Below, in pieces: positions 46,805-59,330 of a stretch of 64,000 nucleotides of DNA. Under the pieces are notes generated by a model. It was not told where the DNA came from, did no database searches, and was given only the letters and a program-made list of their open reading frames with translations. The stretch is from Campylorhamphus procurvoides. Its lineage: Eukaryota; Chordata; Aves; Passeriformes; Dendrocolaptidae. Position numbers and translations under genes: made by a program. Location: assembly GCA_013396655.1 (NCBI GenBank), contig WBMV01003161.1, positions 1,237,562 through 1,301,561 of the forward strand, in the 5' to 3' direction. Position 1 is the stretch's first letter, and each line of letters begins with the position of its first letter.

Positions 46805-48760
46805 TCCATGGCTTTTCCATTTAATTTCATTGGATGTGTTTTGTGTTGATGCTTTTTTCTTGTTGGAATTGTATTTGCTCCTATTGAATACTCACATAAT
46901 CACAAACCTTCGCTAATGGTGACAAAATGTTATTTATTTATGTTTATTTGTTTTTTATTGGCTTTTATAGCATCTGTTTCCTTTGGCATGTGAGCTTCCC
47001 TGCTACTAAAACTGGGATTTCAAGAACGTGAGCTGAAACCGCAGTGGGGTTATGCTTAAAACTCCTTTTAATTTTTAAAAATTCTTTTTTTAATATTTTT
47101 TATGGGAGCCTGGGTGTGCAGGAATGGCAGGGTAGGTAGTGTGCCTCTTCCAATGAGAGTAAACAGTAGGAACACAAGAATGTCAGAGCAATAACAATCC
47201 TGTTTTCATGCAAATTTCCCAGGAGTAAGAGAGGCATATTGTAGATGACACATTAACAGGCTTGTCTTTAAATAGAATGTTTTTCAAAGTCTTCCTTGGG
47301 GCACCAGTGACTGTTCAATGCAACATTAATGGATGCCTTCTCCTGATAGAATAACAAGGATTTGGAGACTGAAAGAGACACTAAACTTGCCTCCTGCCAG
47401 ATTTTGTATGTCTTTGTTTTTCCTATAAATATGTACTTGGATTGAGGAGTTGCTGTCTTATAGCAAGGGAAAATCCACCTTCCCACCTGCAGTGCCAGTG
47501 CCCTCTTTTAGAAGAAAGATTTCTAATGTGTCTGTTTGAGACATCATGAGGAACCAGAGTGGTAAGTGCAGCTGCTCCCAAGGATCTGAACACAGGAGAT
47601 AATGCTCCAGAGGCTGAAGTGCTGTGGGGATGGGCATGTGGAGTGTCTTCTGAACATGGCTCTGGTGATGGAAAGATGCTAAGGAGGCTGTATATTAATG
47701 CAGTTGTGGTGCCCTGCCCCATATGATTTGACAAATTAAATAATTTAGCTCTGTTTTCTAAAATACTTCACTGTTTGACCAGTCACCTTTCTTTATCTCT
47801 TTGCCCTTGCTCTCTTTTTAATACCTGTTGTCAAATTTGGGAGATTTGAAGGGTGTTTGCTCACTTATTCAAGAGGGTACCACAGATCAGTTTGGGTGCT
47901 AAAACTCATCCTTCACTCATCTCTTATTCCCTCTTTGTTGTCTTTGCAGCCCCCTGTTACATGTGTGCTCTCTGATGCCATTGTCTGTATGGAATAGCAT
48001 TTTAGCAGCATCAGTTTTCGCTGGCTGTGATGATTTGGCACAATTTCCATCTGGCTTATGCATGATTTCTAAGTCTCTCTATGTCAGAGGGACAAGATAC
48101 GCTTTGTATTTTGACATCTGTCTGTTGTTTGTGTTTTAATTTACTTACTGGGGTGAAGTCATCAGCTTGTCTGGATGAAGGTGACAGTAGCACATCCATA
48201 GATTGCTGCAATAGTGTTCCAGGGACGTGAAATATTTCAGATGTATTTTCTGCCCTTCCAGGTTAGGTCTTTTGTCAGTTACTTTGCACCAAAGCTGTTC
48301 TATTCTACTTAATTTAAATACTCATTTTACCAGAACCTGGAAATTGAGTTCTTTCCTCTTCCCCTTTTTCTGCCCGTGGCAAATTCTCAAAGCACCCAGC
48401 AATTGAGCTTTTTTCTGATCCAATGAATATTTAAACATTTTATGCAAATATTTGCTATGTATTAATTGAGAGCAAGTGAGCAAACAAGAATAACTCCATA
48501 TGCTGATGCTTAGTATAGTTTACTGGTGACAGGGAAACAGAATGATGTTCGTGCTTCAGCACAGGCTTTTGCAGGTAGTTATTATGCAGAGTGAGCAGCT
48601 TTGGTATGACAGGCTGCCCTTAGAATATCCTGTAGCTCAGTGGTGTAAGGGCACTCAATGAACAGCAGATCCAGATCTGCCAGAAAGGAGGGTTAGACCT
48701 GCTAGTCTTCAGGTGAATGTTGTAATTGCTTATTTAAATCTGACTGAAGTTCATGAACAA

Positions 48761-48772
48761 TTTTTTTTTTTT
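48761..48772 (+). repeat. Poly(T) run, 12 nt
   Basis: This is a pure T run followed by ATTTTTAG. Together they form a strong pyrimidine tract and acceptor-like sequence at 48,780, with no supporting exon after it. Confidence 0.85.
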
Positions 48773-51022
48773 ATTTTTAGGTTTTTTCAGTTCTTGAAGG
48801 GAGGAACAAGAGTGATTTCTTTGTAATAACCCCCTTCTTTTTGAAGTATAAGTAGTAAGAGGAAAGGAAAGAAACTAGATTGAAAATGAGTAGCTAACCT
48901 TTTATATTTGTAGCTGATGTAAAAGTAATAATTAACTAATGTTTCTGTTTTATGTTCCAGTCTGTAGGTGTGTTTAAATGTCAGGCTTATGTGAAGCAAC
49001 TACCTCTGGTTTGTACTGAACTGTTAACTTAGAGTGAACAAAGGTTCTGAGGAAAAAGTAACCAAGTTTTTTTCGTGTGGGATTTTGTTTTACCTTGTTT
49101 CCTCTTAGAGCTCCAAGAAACCTGCTGAGAGAGCACATGGCAGAGCACACTGCAATGGGCCTGGGGCTCCTTGTCTTGGGAAACATCTTGGTTATATAAA
49201 GAAAGTTCTTGTCTTTGTTGCCAATCAGAATTATTCTTCATTGGATGTTAGGGTAGAGCCTTCTGATATTTTCCAGGCTAGTCTTGGACTTTCAGGACTG
49301 AAATTTTTTCTTTTACTGTCTACTAATTATTGCTGCTAATGGTAAGGAGTATAGACATTTCTCAGCAAATAAGCATGTACCTCCATGAATATGCAACTTT
49401 GGCAATCAGCAATGCTGCAAGAAACAATAAAAAATACCAGTAGGCATATTATTCTATCTGCATACCTTTGAATTGAAATCAGTGCCTCAGACTCATCAGT
49501 CACTAAAAGAAGGTGCTGATACAATGTCTATATCTGCTGTTAGACCAAAAAAATTTGGAAGAAAACTTTTTCTTCTGAAGACCAGCTCTATATTGTGGCT
49601 GAAACTAACAGCGATTCTCAATTGTTTTGCCAAAGTGGGAGGGGGAACAATGGACACAACAAAACTCCTTCCCAAAACAAGTATCTAATTTAGTAGATTT
49701 GGTTAAGCTGAAAGAGACATCAGAGCTGGCAAATTTTGAAACACTGCTTTTCCAGGCTTAACAAAGCATTTTCTTTTAAAGCTAATGATTCCCAAATCCC
49801 CAGTTAAACCTTGCTTTCAGCCAAAACCTGAATTCCAATAACACACTTGTACAAGGCTGGAGTATCTGCCATGATCAAGGAGTGGCAGCTTTTTCTGACC
49901 ATCCTCCAGAAGGGTAACCCAGAATGTTCAAGCCCATTATGAGCAAAGACTGTGCAATAAGTAGTAAATTGTGTGTTGATAAACGATGGCAGTTTTTCAG
50001 AAGATAATTGTGGATGTGGGAAGCATTGAATTTCTGCTTTCAGCTTGTTCTGGATCTCTAGAAGAGTTGCTTGACCATAATGTGTTTATTAAGATGGAAA
50101 CTTTTAATTCAAGAACTTTCGAGCATCTGTAAAAGTGGAGCAACTTAGAGTCAAGTGGTAGAGTTTCTTTATTGAATAATAATAAAACCCCCCAGCTTTT
50201 TGTTAATCTAAAAAAAAACCTAGGGAATTTTAGGTCAATGCTTTTAGGAAAACTAGTAATTTTTAAGAACAGGCCACTGAGGCTGCTTTTGAGTGCTACT
50301 ATACAACAGATGAGAGTATGACAGAAACAGTTTTGAGGTATATTAATATTCAGTAGTATATGATACAATCTCACAAATCAACTGATAAAATGGCTCTGCA
50401 AATAAGAAAGCTTAACTTTCTCATCTCCCATAAAAGCCCTGAAGCTGCTGCCTCAAATCCATGTCAGTGTGGCAGTCAGGCTACAAAAGCTCTAGTAATA
50501 CAGGGCAAGGGTGGGGTGTTGGACACTGCAATTCACTTTAGCCCCAGGTTTGCATCACTGTTTGACACTCTGGTGCATCACAAACAGCTTTCTGGGGGCA
50601 GCAGCGAGTTCTGAAGCTTCCAGGTTTGCTGCTTTGCTCTTCCAGTTTGTGCCTTGCTATTTTGAGCACTCTCCATCCAACAGCAGAAAGCACACGGGGT
50701 TTTGTGCGTTGTTTCTGTGCTTTGGAGGTAGCTGTGCTGAAACAGAGGAAGAGCTGCTTGCAGAGGGGTCTGGCTCATCTGTGAGGTGGAGATGGATCTT
50801 GTGCACCAGGAACATCCTGAGCTAAACGTGGCCCTTCAGATGGAAGGTGTTTTGGGTCCTGTGGCATGGCCAGCTCCGAGTCCAGGGCTGCTTCCAGCTG
50901 CTGAACCCTCCCTGACCCAGCAGCTCTAGCCAGTTTGTGCCACTGATTTCTAGTGTTCTGTGCTGCTGGTTAGAATTAGCTCAGGAAACCATGACCCTGA
51001 GGGGACATTCTGAAGGGAATTT

Positions 51023-51058
51023 AAACATAAATTTAACATTAAACATAAATTTATGTTT
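51023..51058. repeat. AT-rich direct repeat ending in a perfect 18-bp palindrome
   Basis: AAACATAAATTTA occurs at 51,023-51,035 and again at 51,041-51,053. The second copy extends into AAACATAAATTTATGTTT (51,041-51,058), which is its own reverse complement. It is probably a local duplication in AT-rich DNA. Confidence 0.75.
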
Positions 51059-54000
51059 GAGTAAGCCAAGCATTTGCTGGAGTGATTACACAGGATGCTC
51101 TCAGCTGACAGTCTTTGTGCAACTTATGGCTGATCCTCTCGCCAGACTGGGGAATGAGGCAGCACTGCCTTTGTGGGAGAGGATTGAATAATGTCCAGTA
51201 GGTGCAATTTAAAAAGATCTGAGGGAGAGATGGCAGACATGTGAAGAACTTATGTCCAAGCAGGGTCAGTTATATTTAGATGCCCTGGTATATTTGTGTT
51301 TGGAAATGTCTTTTTGAGAAGGAGCAGTCTTAAAAGGAAGACCTAAGCTCTGCCAAACAACATGCTGTTTGATTTTACATCAAACCTTTAAGACAGGATA
51401 ATATTCACTCCAGGGAGAAAGAATGGCTGAATAAACATGTAGAAACTTAAAAGGTACTGAGGTTTGGAGTAATCAGTGCAGTGTCCACTGATGTCTAATG
51501 AAATTTTCTAAAACAGCTCTGTAAATTTAGTCAGTGCAATGTCACTACACAGTAATTATGGGGTTTTGCAGAGCAGTTGCCTCTGACCAGTTTGTACCAA
51601 ACTGTGTTGAGCCAGTATTTTTTTATCCCTAAGTCATCATCTCTTGAGTCTTAACCTCCAGCCATTATCACTCAATGTTTTCAGCAAGTCCTTCAAGTCT
51701 TTACTTTCTCCTCTCCTTTGGTGACCTAAACTGAGCACTTATATAAGTGTATGATGTGGTCTTCTGTGCTTTCTCCCTCTGGCGTCCTCACCTCTTACCT
51801 TTCCTGTTAAAGCAGAATAATGGCTCCTTGGAAGGGCACAACGTCTCTGTGGCTGTGCAAAACTGAGCCTGGTGGATTTCTGGTCATGGTCAGGGCCTGT
51901 GAGCTGTGATTTACTTTATTAAGAATGTGCCTTATTCACTAATTAAATAACTAGTAGGAAAAAAACCCGATGGAACAAAAACAAGTGGCAAAGATTTAGA
52001 AAAATATTACTGGGAGAGCAACAGATTATCCTTCTGTGTTTTTCCTTGTCAATTTAATATTTCATTGTGGACAGCTTAGCTTTTCCCCCCACAACACGGA
52101 ACTCTCGGCTGCTGTATAATGAAGCGTTAATTTTTAATGCTGTTTTTTGTTTTGTTCATTTTAATGGAGAGTTAGCCTCCTTGGCTGCTTGTTGTGTGTT
52201 GGTGGCACTTTTTTGTTTTGTTGTTGTTTGTATGTTTTTAATACTTTCTATTTCATATGCAACTTAAGTTGGCTGTGAGCAAGTCTCAGGTTTAAAGAAC
52301 CTTCCCCTCCCCTCTCATCACTGCTACATCCTTGTTCACAGCCTTAGGTCTCTGCCTTATTAAAAGCCAGAGTTGATTTTGCTTCTCTCCTGTTGTCCAT
52401 CTGATCAATGCTGCTCTCTGTCACTTGGAGGAAAGGTCTGGTGTGCCAGCAGACACTTGTGTGCAGTGCTGAGCAGAGCTTTCCATCTCTTCCAGTATTA
52501 GCTAGCCGTGGGGGTCCAACACATTTCTGTTCTCCCTACACCCCCTACGTCCGACTAATTTTCTGCTGGTTCTGTGTTCAGTTTTATTTACCACATGTTG
52601 CTACTGCTGCTGCTGCTTCTTTCTAGTTATGGAGACCAGTTTGGGCTACCCTTGGTGCCAAAATTGTTGCCTGCTCTCCTAGGAAGCCCCTGTTGTGGTG
52701 TTTATGATGAGCTTTTTCCATGCGTTAGAGCTGAACGATTCATGGGAGATGAACAGGGCAGAGGGATGTGCAGGAAGGAGGCTGTTCCAGGGCTTAATGA
52801 CCTACTGCAGTTTGACTTCTTTGTATACAGCTTATACCAATTCTTGTGATATTTAATCAGAAACCTTCAGTACTGCTTCCCTGAAAGCCTTAATTCCTGG
52901 AGACATGGGATTATAGGAGAAGCTTGTCTGTTTTTTTTCTATTCATGTGTGAGTTGTTTGTCTGTTAGCAGAAATGGATCCCTTGGTCCTTAGACGAAAA
53001 ACTTTAAAAATGTCACCGAGTAAGGTTCAAAACCTGAAGGGAAGAATTAAAAAATAATGTATTATTTCTCTATAAAAACACACAACAAGGAAGAAGATCC
53101 CCTTGTGACTCTCTGAAGCTGTTTGTGAACAGTCTGGGCTGTAGTGCACTCTGGGAGGCAAGTGTGAAGCAGACACTGCAGATTTGTATCTTGTGTTGCT
53201 TTACCCCCTTTTCCAAAAAGAAAAAGAATGAGGAAGAAATAACATAGAAATCTTTGAGGGGAAGTGTTGCTGCTGAGGGTATTGTGGTTATCTTAAAAAG
53301 AACATTCCTCTGCAAACAGCTTGCTGCTCCTTTTTTTATTTTTAAGTAGCTTTAAAATCAGGAGCTAGATAGTGGGGAGAGGGAAATCTTTGCCTGCTTC
53401 TAGCTCAGAAACGAATATTTAGTCATGTAGAAAGGGTTTATGAAAGCAGATTCCCTTTTCAAAGATGATTGTCACAGTAGCTTAAATTGTCTGCCAAGCA
53501 TCATAATAGAGTTTTACTACTGTAGGAAAACAAAAGCAAAAGATAAGCTTAACTCGGAGAAACAAAAGGAGAACAAAGGAGGGGAACAGCAAAGAGTCTC
53601 ACTGATGACAGGAGAGCACAGTGACTTCCTTGCAAGGAACAACTCGAGGGGGCTCCTAGAATAAGGCTAATCCACTAAACAGACTCAGAGGTGTTTCCCT
53701 TCTGCAACAGGGCTAAGATACTGTGATAACAAGTGTGGGCAAACTGGTCTGTGGGCTGGAGAGCAAAGCCACCCTCCTATTCTCCAAGGAGGGGCTTTGA
53801 AGGCACCATATAGGGCTACATACCTGTCCAGAAGATTTGTTGGGCAGAGAAGGAAAGAGATTGCTAAGTGGGAGCAATCACAAAGTGATGCAGACATGGC
53901 CCAATCTATCCAAACGTTATTGACCATTTTTTCCATCTTTGTTCTGCTGGAAACTGGGTCACTTGGCTAGTCCTGCCCTTTCCCTGTTTTCAGTTGAATT

Positions 54001-54750
54001 ACAGGCATGACTTAGGCCAAAAGACGACTTGAAAGAAGGTGTCTAAGTAATGCAATGGGAGATGTTTGCTATTGAGATAAGCACTTGTGAGGTACCAATG
54101 CTGCCAGGAAACCAGAGCTCACTACCAGTCTTAAAATGTCACATAGAGTTTCTGCCTAGCCCTTGCAGTCTCACAGATTTTCCTTTTTAAGTGTTGTGTT
54201 TGTGGTGGGGGTTTTTTGTTGCTTGATTTTCAAATTTGTAAACAATATATAGAAATATTTACTAGCAGAATGGCAAATGCATGACTGATGCTTGCCCCAA
54301 GCTGTTCTGCCTGCATTGCCCTGTGGAATCAATGGTGGTGCTGCAGGTAGGGGGATTGGATGCTTGAACCTTGTGTTTAGACTTGTATAATTAATTCATC
54401 TGTCCTTAAAAAGGGGTCCCTAACATGCACTCCAGAGCAGGGATGGTAAGCCTGCCTATGCTGCCCTTCTGCACTGCCTGTGTGAAGGACGGAGATAAGG
54501 GGGTTGCTCAGGTGGCACCTGGAGGCAGAGCTGCAGTGCCCGTGTGCCACAGGCTGCGCCTGGGAGACTCGTCTGAGCTGCCTTACTGTGGCCATTTGTC
54601 ACACATGTACATTTTCGGTGTCTTACTGTGGATCTCTGGTGCGTTTTGGATGCAAACCTGTCTGGATAATGGTGATGAGAGTTTACTTACTGGTGTTTTA
54701 TTTTAAGAAATGTTTGGGATAATGTACTGAACATGGCTTGGAAAAAGCCT

Positions 54751-55430
54751 ATCCTGGCCCCGGTTCTGTTCAGTATTTCTGTTTTCATAATGATTTGGAT
54801 GATGCAGAAGGGAGTGTCCTTATTAAGCTTGCAGATGATGTGAAGCTGGGCTGGGCTATAAATGCATCACATAAATAATCTTGTAAAAAAATTTGGATGT
54901 GATTCACTGAAGACAAAAGTAGGAAAAATCACTTGGATTTGTGCAGAAGGCTTGCAAAAAGAGATCTGGAGCTGTGGTATGTCACAAGCTGAACATGAGT
55001 CAGCAATGCCATTGCTGTGAGAACACTCTTCACAGAAATCCAAACTCCTTGTTAGAAGCACAGCCATCGTGTTGGCTGTGCTGCCTGCAGGTCACCTGGT
55101 GTTACCCTTCTGCTGAGTGAATTTACTGTGGCTGGTTTGGGGCACTGAGCTTCAAGGGAAAAGCTGGGGTGACTGAGTTGATTTGACTTGAGGCTGGTTA
55201 TCCAGATGAAGGTTGCCAGGAGGTGTGATAATAGGCTTCAAGAGAGAAATCTGTTCTCTGTATTCCTGATGCAAGAAACTTAAATTTAATCAAGTGGAAA
55301 AGCCAAATGGTAAGGCTGGGAGGATTTGAGTAGAAAGTTGCAGAGGCCATGGGGTCTGTTTTGACAGCTTTTGACAACAGGTGAGGTCTTTAGGTTTATG
55401 GAAAGCTTTGGTGCCTTGTTTCCTGTGAAT
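54751..55430 (+). mobile_element. Degenerate CR1 LINE fragment spanning the end of reverse transcriptase and the region after it
   Basis: CR1-type reverse-transcriptase signatures are visible in two frames. PVLFSI at about 54,757 corresponds to the family's GPVLFNIF. After a frameshift come HNDLDDAEG and LADDVKLG (about 54,790-54,850), corresponding to INDLDDG and the catalytic FADDTKLG; the first residue of the F/Y-x-D-D box is Leu here. Further on, GATCTGGAGCTGTGG and ACAAGCTGAACATGAGTCAG (about 54,963-55,003) match the conserved DLGVxVDxKLNMSQ part of CR1 at the nucleotide level. From about 55,020 to 55,430 similarity is weak and the right end is approximate. Frameshifts and stops show it is a dead, old copy on the plus strand, the same sense as the presumed host intron. 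Confidence 0.75.
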
Positions 55431-58064
55431 TACAGTTGCTGTTCCAGCCCTGCTGAATCACAGCCTTTCTGTGAATGAAGGTCACCTTTAGCAGTGCCTC
55501 AGTGTCATGTTTCCTGGACAAGCCCTCAGCCCTTGGGAGCTCAAAGAGGGCTGCTGTGAGCATGGGACAAATGAATGAAGGGGAACATGTTTTATTTATC
55601 CATTCTTTTGTCCAATCCCAATACAAACAGTGGTGTTGAAAGACTTATAAATTCCTGTGTCTGTTTGCTCCTGCTGTTGTGCATATCCAAGGATGTCCTG
55701 GTGAGTCTGTACCTATGTGCTGGAGTGCTGAGAAGGATGCAGCACCTCTGTGGTTTCCACGAGGGCCAGCTTTTGTCTTGAGAATGTGTCATGGCAGGGA
55801 TTAGTGCTACAGGGCTGTAGGAGGGAGCTCTTCTGTGGCCTGAGAGAGCATGTCAGGGGGAAATGCAGGAGTCAAACCTGCTCAGAGTGTGGTTTGCAGC
55901 CTCTCTGATATGGTGGCAGTGCACGTTCACTTCTACTGCTGTCTCCTCTTCTGCTGTGTTGGCACCACTTTAGGCACTATGTGATGTTTACAGGACCCCA
56001 TAGTGATCCCAGTCAATGAAGTGAGCTAAACTAAACTTAACTATTAAAGAAAACTCTTATTTTTCTGAGAGCTTTTTTTGGCTTAAATGTGGTTCCCCAC
56101 TTGAACCCACAGATAGCTGCACCAGCCCAAGTGGGTTTTTTGAGCAGGGAGTGGAATGAATGGAATGGGAGAGCTGGGAGAATGCCTGAACTTTTACTTG
56201 TGCCAGGAAAAGCATGCCTTGCTACAGCCCAAAGGCTCCTACACTCAGAGCAAATGGCTCAAACCCAACTGCTTTGGAAACTGTGGACTTCAGGTGTGCC
56301 ACAGAGGCTGTATGTGCCACGCAGGTATAGTGTCTGTCAAGTAGGAAACAGGTAATTTGTATTCTGTCGCCTATGTAAGCATTAAATTACATGCTGTTAT
56401 AGTTTTGAAGGAAGGTATTTAAAGTCATCTAAACTTTAATAGAAACAAGATTTCAATTATTCTTGTAATGATAAGGATGAAAGTTTTCTAGTTTATCTAG
56501 AAAAAGCCCTGTTCTTTAATGAACCTCAGTAATTAGAAATGCACTAGTCTATAACTGAATTTCTAATGACTAACCTATAGATTTAGTAGCTTCTGTCTTT
56601 TTTCCCCCTTGTCCTTTATAAAAAGTTCCCAGTAAGCTACATATTTCCCACTGTGCACTCATGGAGCATGCCACTGTCTTGCCATATGGTTGCTTTCCTC
56701 TAGCAATTAATAGGATTGTGTGCAAAGGCCCCTGAGTCTTTGGGGACTATATATTTGCTTGTGGTCTTGTCAGAACATGCAGCATTTCGATAGGCAATTT
56801 CTCGCATTTATGTCCACTGAATAACAAGTTGCCCAAAAGACAGCATAGTAAAACTTAAACACAGCAATTTGGTTTATATGGTAAAAAAACCCACAAACAT
56901 TAGAATGGTTGTTTTTTTTATTTTCCAAGATTCTTAGGTCATGTTAAAGAACTGGTTTTTATGGCTGGATGCGTGTTGCATGGATGCATATAATCAGTTT
57001 CTTGGCAAATGTATTTACAAGGACATTGTTTGCAGTAATTTTTTTCCCTGCATTATTTAAAAATTAATATGACTCCAAATAAGTAAACTTGAAGTCAACT
57101 AACATTGATAGAGATGTAGTAAGGGAAGGAGAAGAGATTATGGAAACAATAGTCTAAGGTCTCTATCAGAAGGAAAAAAAAGGATTGAATAATGTATTGA
57201 TGTTCCTACACAGGGCACCTTATACCCCAGTTACATGAGCACTGAAACATTTGAAGAATATTTTAGATATTTTCCACACAGGTTTTTCTTCAGAGATGAA
57301 AACTATAGGCACCTCTTAAGAACAATTTTTGTCTGAATTATCTCCTCTTTGTTTTTCTGGAGCCTACTTAGATGACATTTGAAAGTGGCTATGCATGATT
57401 TCCCCCTCCTCCCAGCTCTCCTTATGCATCATGACAGAAGGAGTCCTGCTCTGAGAACCCCATGGCACTCCTGGGTTTGAGCTGCTCTGTGGTGGAGCAT
57501 CACCATGGTACGATGCTCGATTCAATGGGATTGTGGTTTGTAGGAGCATCCAGGAAGTGTCTGACAGGTGAATCTGACCAAGGCTCAGTGAGAGAAGTCT
57601 TGTGTTCTTGTGCTTGTGCAGTGTGGGTTGCTCTAAAGGAAGGAGGTGTTTCAAGGGTGAAAATATGGCTCAGTTGCTTTAATGGAAATCTAAATAACTG
57701 GGCTTGTTCTTGAGTTTTGGGCAACTCTGAACAAGCCTCTTGCTTTAGGACTACTTAGACTGTGAACTTGTGCAAGGTGGATCATGTTCCCTTCCTGTAT
57801 ATACTACAGGGTCTAGTGAAAAGGAACCTTTTTCTCTCTCTGATATAACATTAAGGATACCTTTTTGGGTGGAGTTCAGTCCTGTCAAAAGAAATGGGAT
57901 GTGAGAAAGATGTATTGTATCTTCTGCTGCACAGAAATCTGGACAGCACTGGGGACACAGTGGGTTAATAAAGCTGACACGCCAGGGAGCTCAGTAGGTG
58001 TTTTAGTGCACCAATATTATGGTGATTTGAGGGCTTGTTTACCTGACAGAAGGTTGTTCAAGCC

Positions 58065-58088
58065 TTTTTTTTTTTTTTTTTTTTTCAN
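58065..58088 (+). repeat. 21-nt poly(T) run with an adjacent ambiguous base
   Basis: T fills 58,065-58,085, followed by CA and a single N at 58,088, the only ambiguous base in the window. The homopolymer length and the N are probably linked as a sequencing or polishing artefact, so the local length should not be trusted. Confidence 0.9.
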
Positions 58089-58949
58089 AGGGAGGCAGAG
58101 AAGGGATGATGGCAACTAATCCTCTTGTGATGCTGTATATGATGACTTTACTAAATCTGTTAAGTTTCTGTGGGTCTGCCTGGAAACTGGCTTAGGGCAA
58201 GGGATTACAGAGCTTGAAACAACTATCAGATGCAGAGTTGCAATGGACTGCCAGTGGGTCTCACTTCTGAAGGTCAAGGCAGCACATATCTGCTTTATGT
58301 GCAAACCTTGATTCCAGGATGTGTCTTAAGCACCTTGGGGAAAAGTTCTCCCCGTATCTCCAGCTTAACTCGGAAAGGTCAGCATCTATTTTTTCTCTTC
58401 TTTCTCTGCTGCCCCTGTACCCTGAAATGGAAACATGAGTATGCCACATTCAGCTAGGCCAGTGAACATCAGAAAGTTTGGAGCAGATGCCAAGGGTACC
58501 AGGTTAAGGCCTCTGCAAATATGCTGAATCTATATCAGAAAATCTAACTGGGGGTTTTGGTATAGCCAATGCAGCTGTCACTATGTTGTTGCTGTTAAAG
58601 ATGCTTATATGATCTGACAGTGTTAATGAGTGGGTAACATCAGTTAAGTCTAAAAAGCTATTGCACAGGAAGAATCCATTAAATTTCATGGTCACGGACA
58701 CTTTGTGTTTTTAGTTACCTGGATGAGGCAAGAAACTGATTTATTGTGGAGTAACTCAAATGAATTTGGAGCAGTTGATCAACTTCTGTTCCTTTCCCAT
58801 TAAGTGTCTTCAGGTAACACCTGGACTGGGAGTAACTGCAATGCTGTGGTGCTTCAAGAAAAGTTCCTGTGTTTATATCTGGTACAAGAATATCAAACAA
58901 CATCTGAGTCAATAGCTTTACTCATATTTTGGGCTTGTCTTTTTGGCAT

Positions 58950-59330
58950 GTGAGCGGTGGGGAGGTGTCAGCCCCCCTTCTGTAGTGGCTAATTACATTT
59001 CCCACATGACATTTCTCTCTCCTTGACATATCCCATCATTCGCATCAGTGATGATTGTCATCAGCCCCCCTGGCATCTCCTGTGCTTGCTTGAAATACGA
59101 AGCCATTTGTTTAGGGAAAAAAAATCCCAGTGTTTTTTTTCCGCTGTCCTAATTTTCTCGCCAACTTAGTTGAGATACTCTGTGAGGTTTTTATTCTCAT
59201 AAACAAGCTTATTCTCCAGACAGGCTTTTCCCAAATGTCCCAGCCCTGTTAGATACCTTGGTTTCCATGTGTTTATTACCTGCAAGAGGAGTGTGTCTGA
59301 CATGGTATTTTCCTAACTAGAAAAATGTAT
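58950..59330. promoter_or_regulatory. Motif-rich unique block, possible conserved non-coding element
   Basis: The block contains GGCTAATTACA (a homeodomain-type TAATTA) and an odd-spaced palindrome TGATGA-TTG-TCATCA at 59,049-59,063, which includes a PBX/MEIS-like TGATTGTC reading. It also holds several CpGs (for example ATTCGCATC, ATACGAAG, TTCCGCTG, TTCTCGCC) in a CpG-poor surrounding. The texture is that of a conserved element, but this is composition-based inference. Confidence 0.25.

Larger units (their letters stand above)
46805..54750 (+). other. Presumed intronic DNA, no gene seen
   Basis: This is unique sequence with a 12-nt T-run at 48,761-48,772, an A-rich stretch with reversed bias at about 49,380-49,700 and an AT palindrome at 51,023-51,058. 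The overlapping frames near 50.5-50.8 kb and 54.4-54.7 kb lie in locally G+C-richer DNA and show no family signature. Confidence 0.5.
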
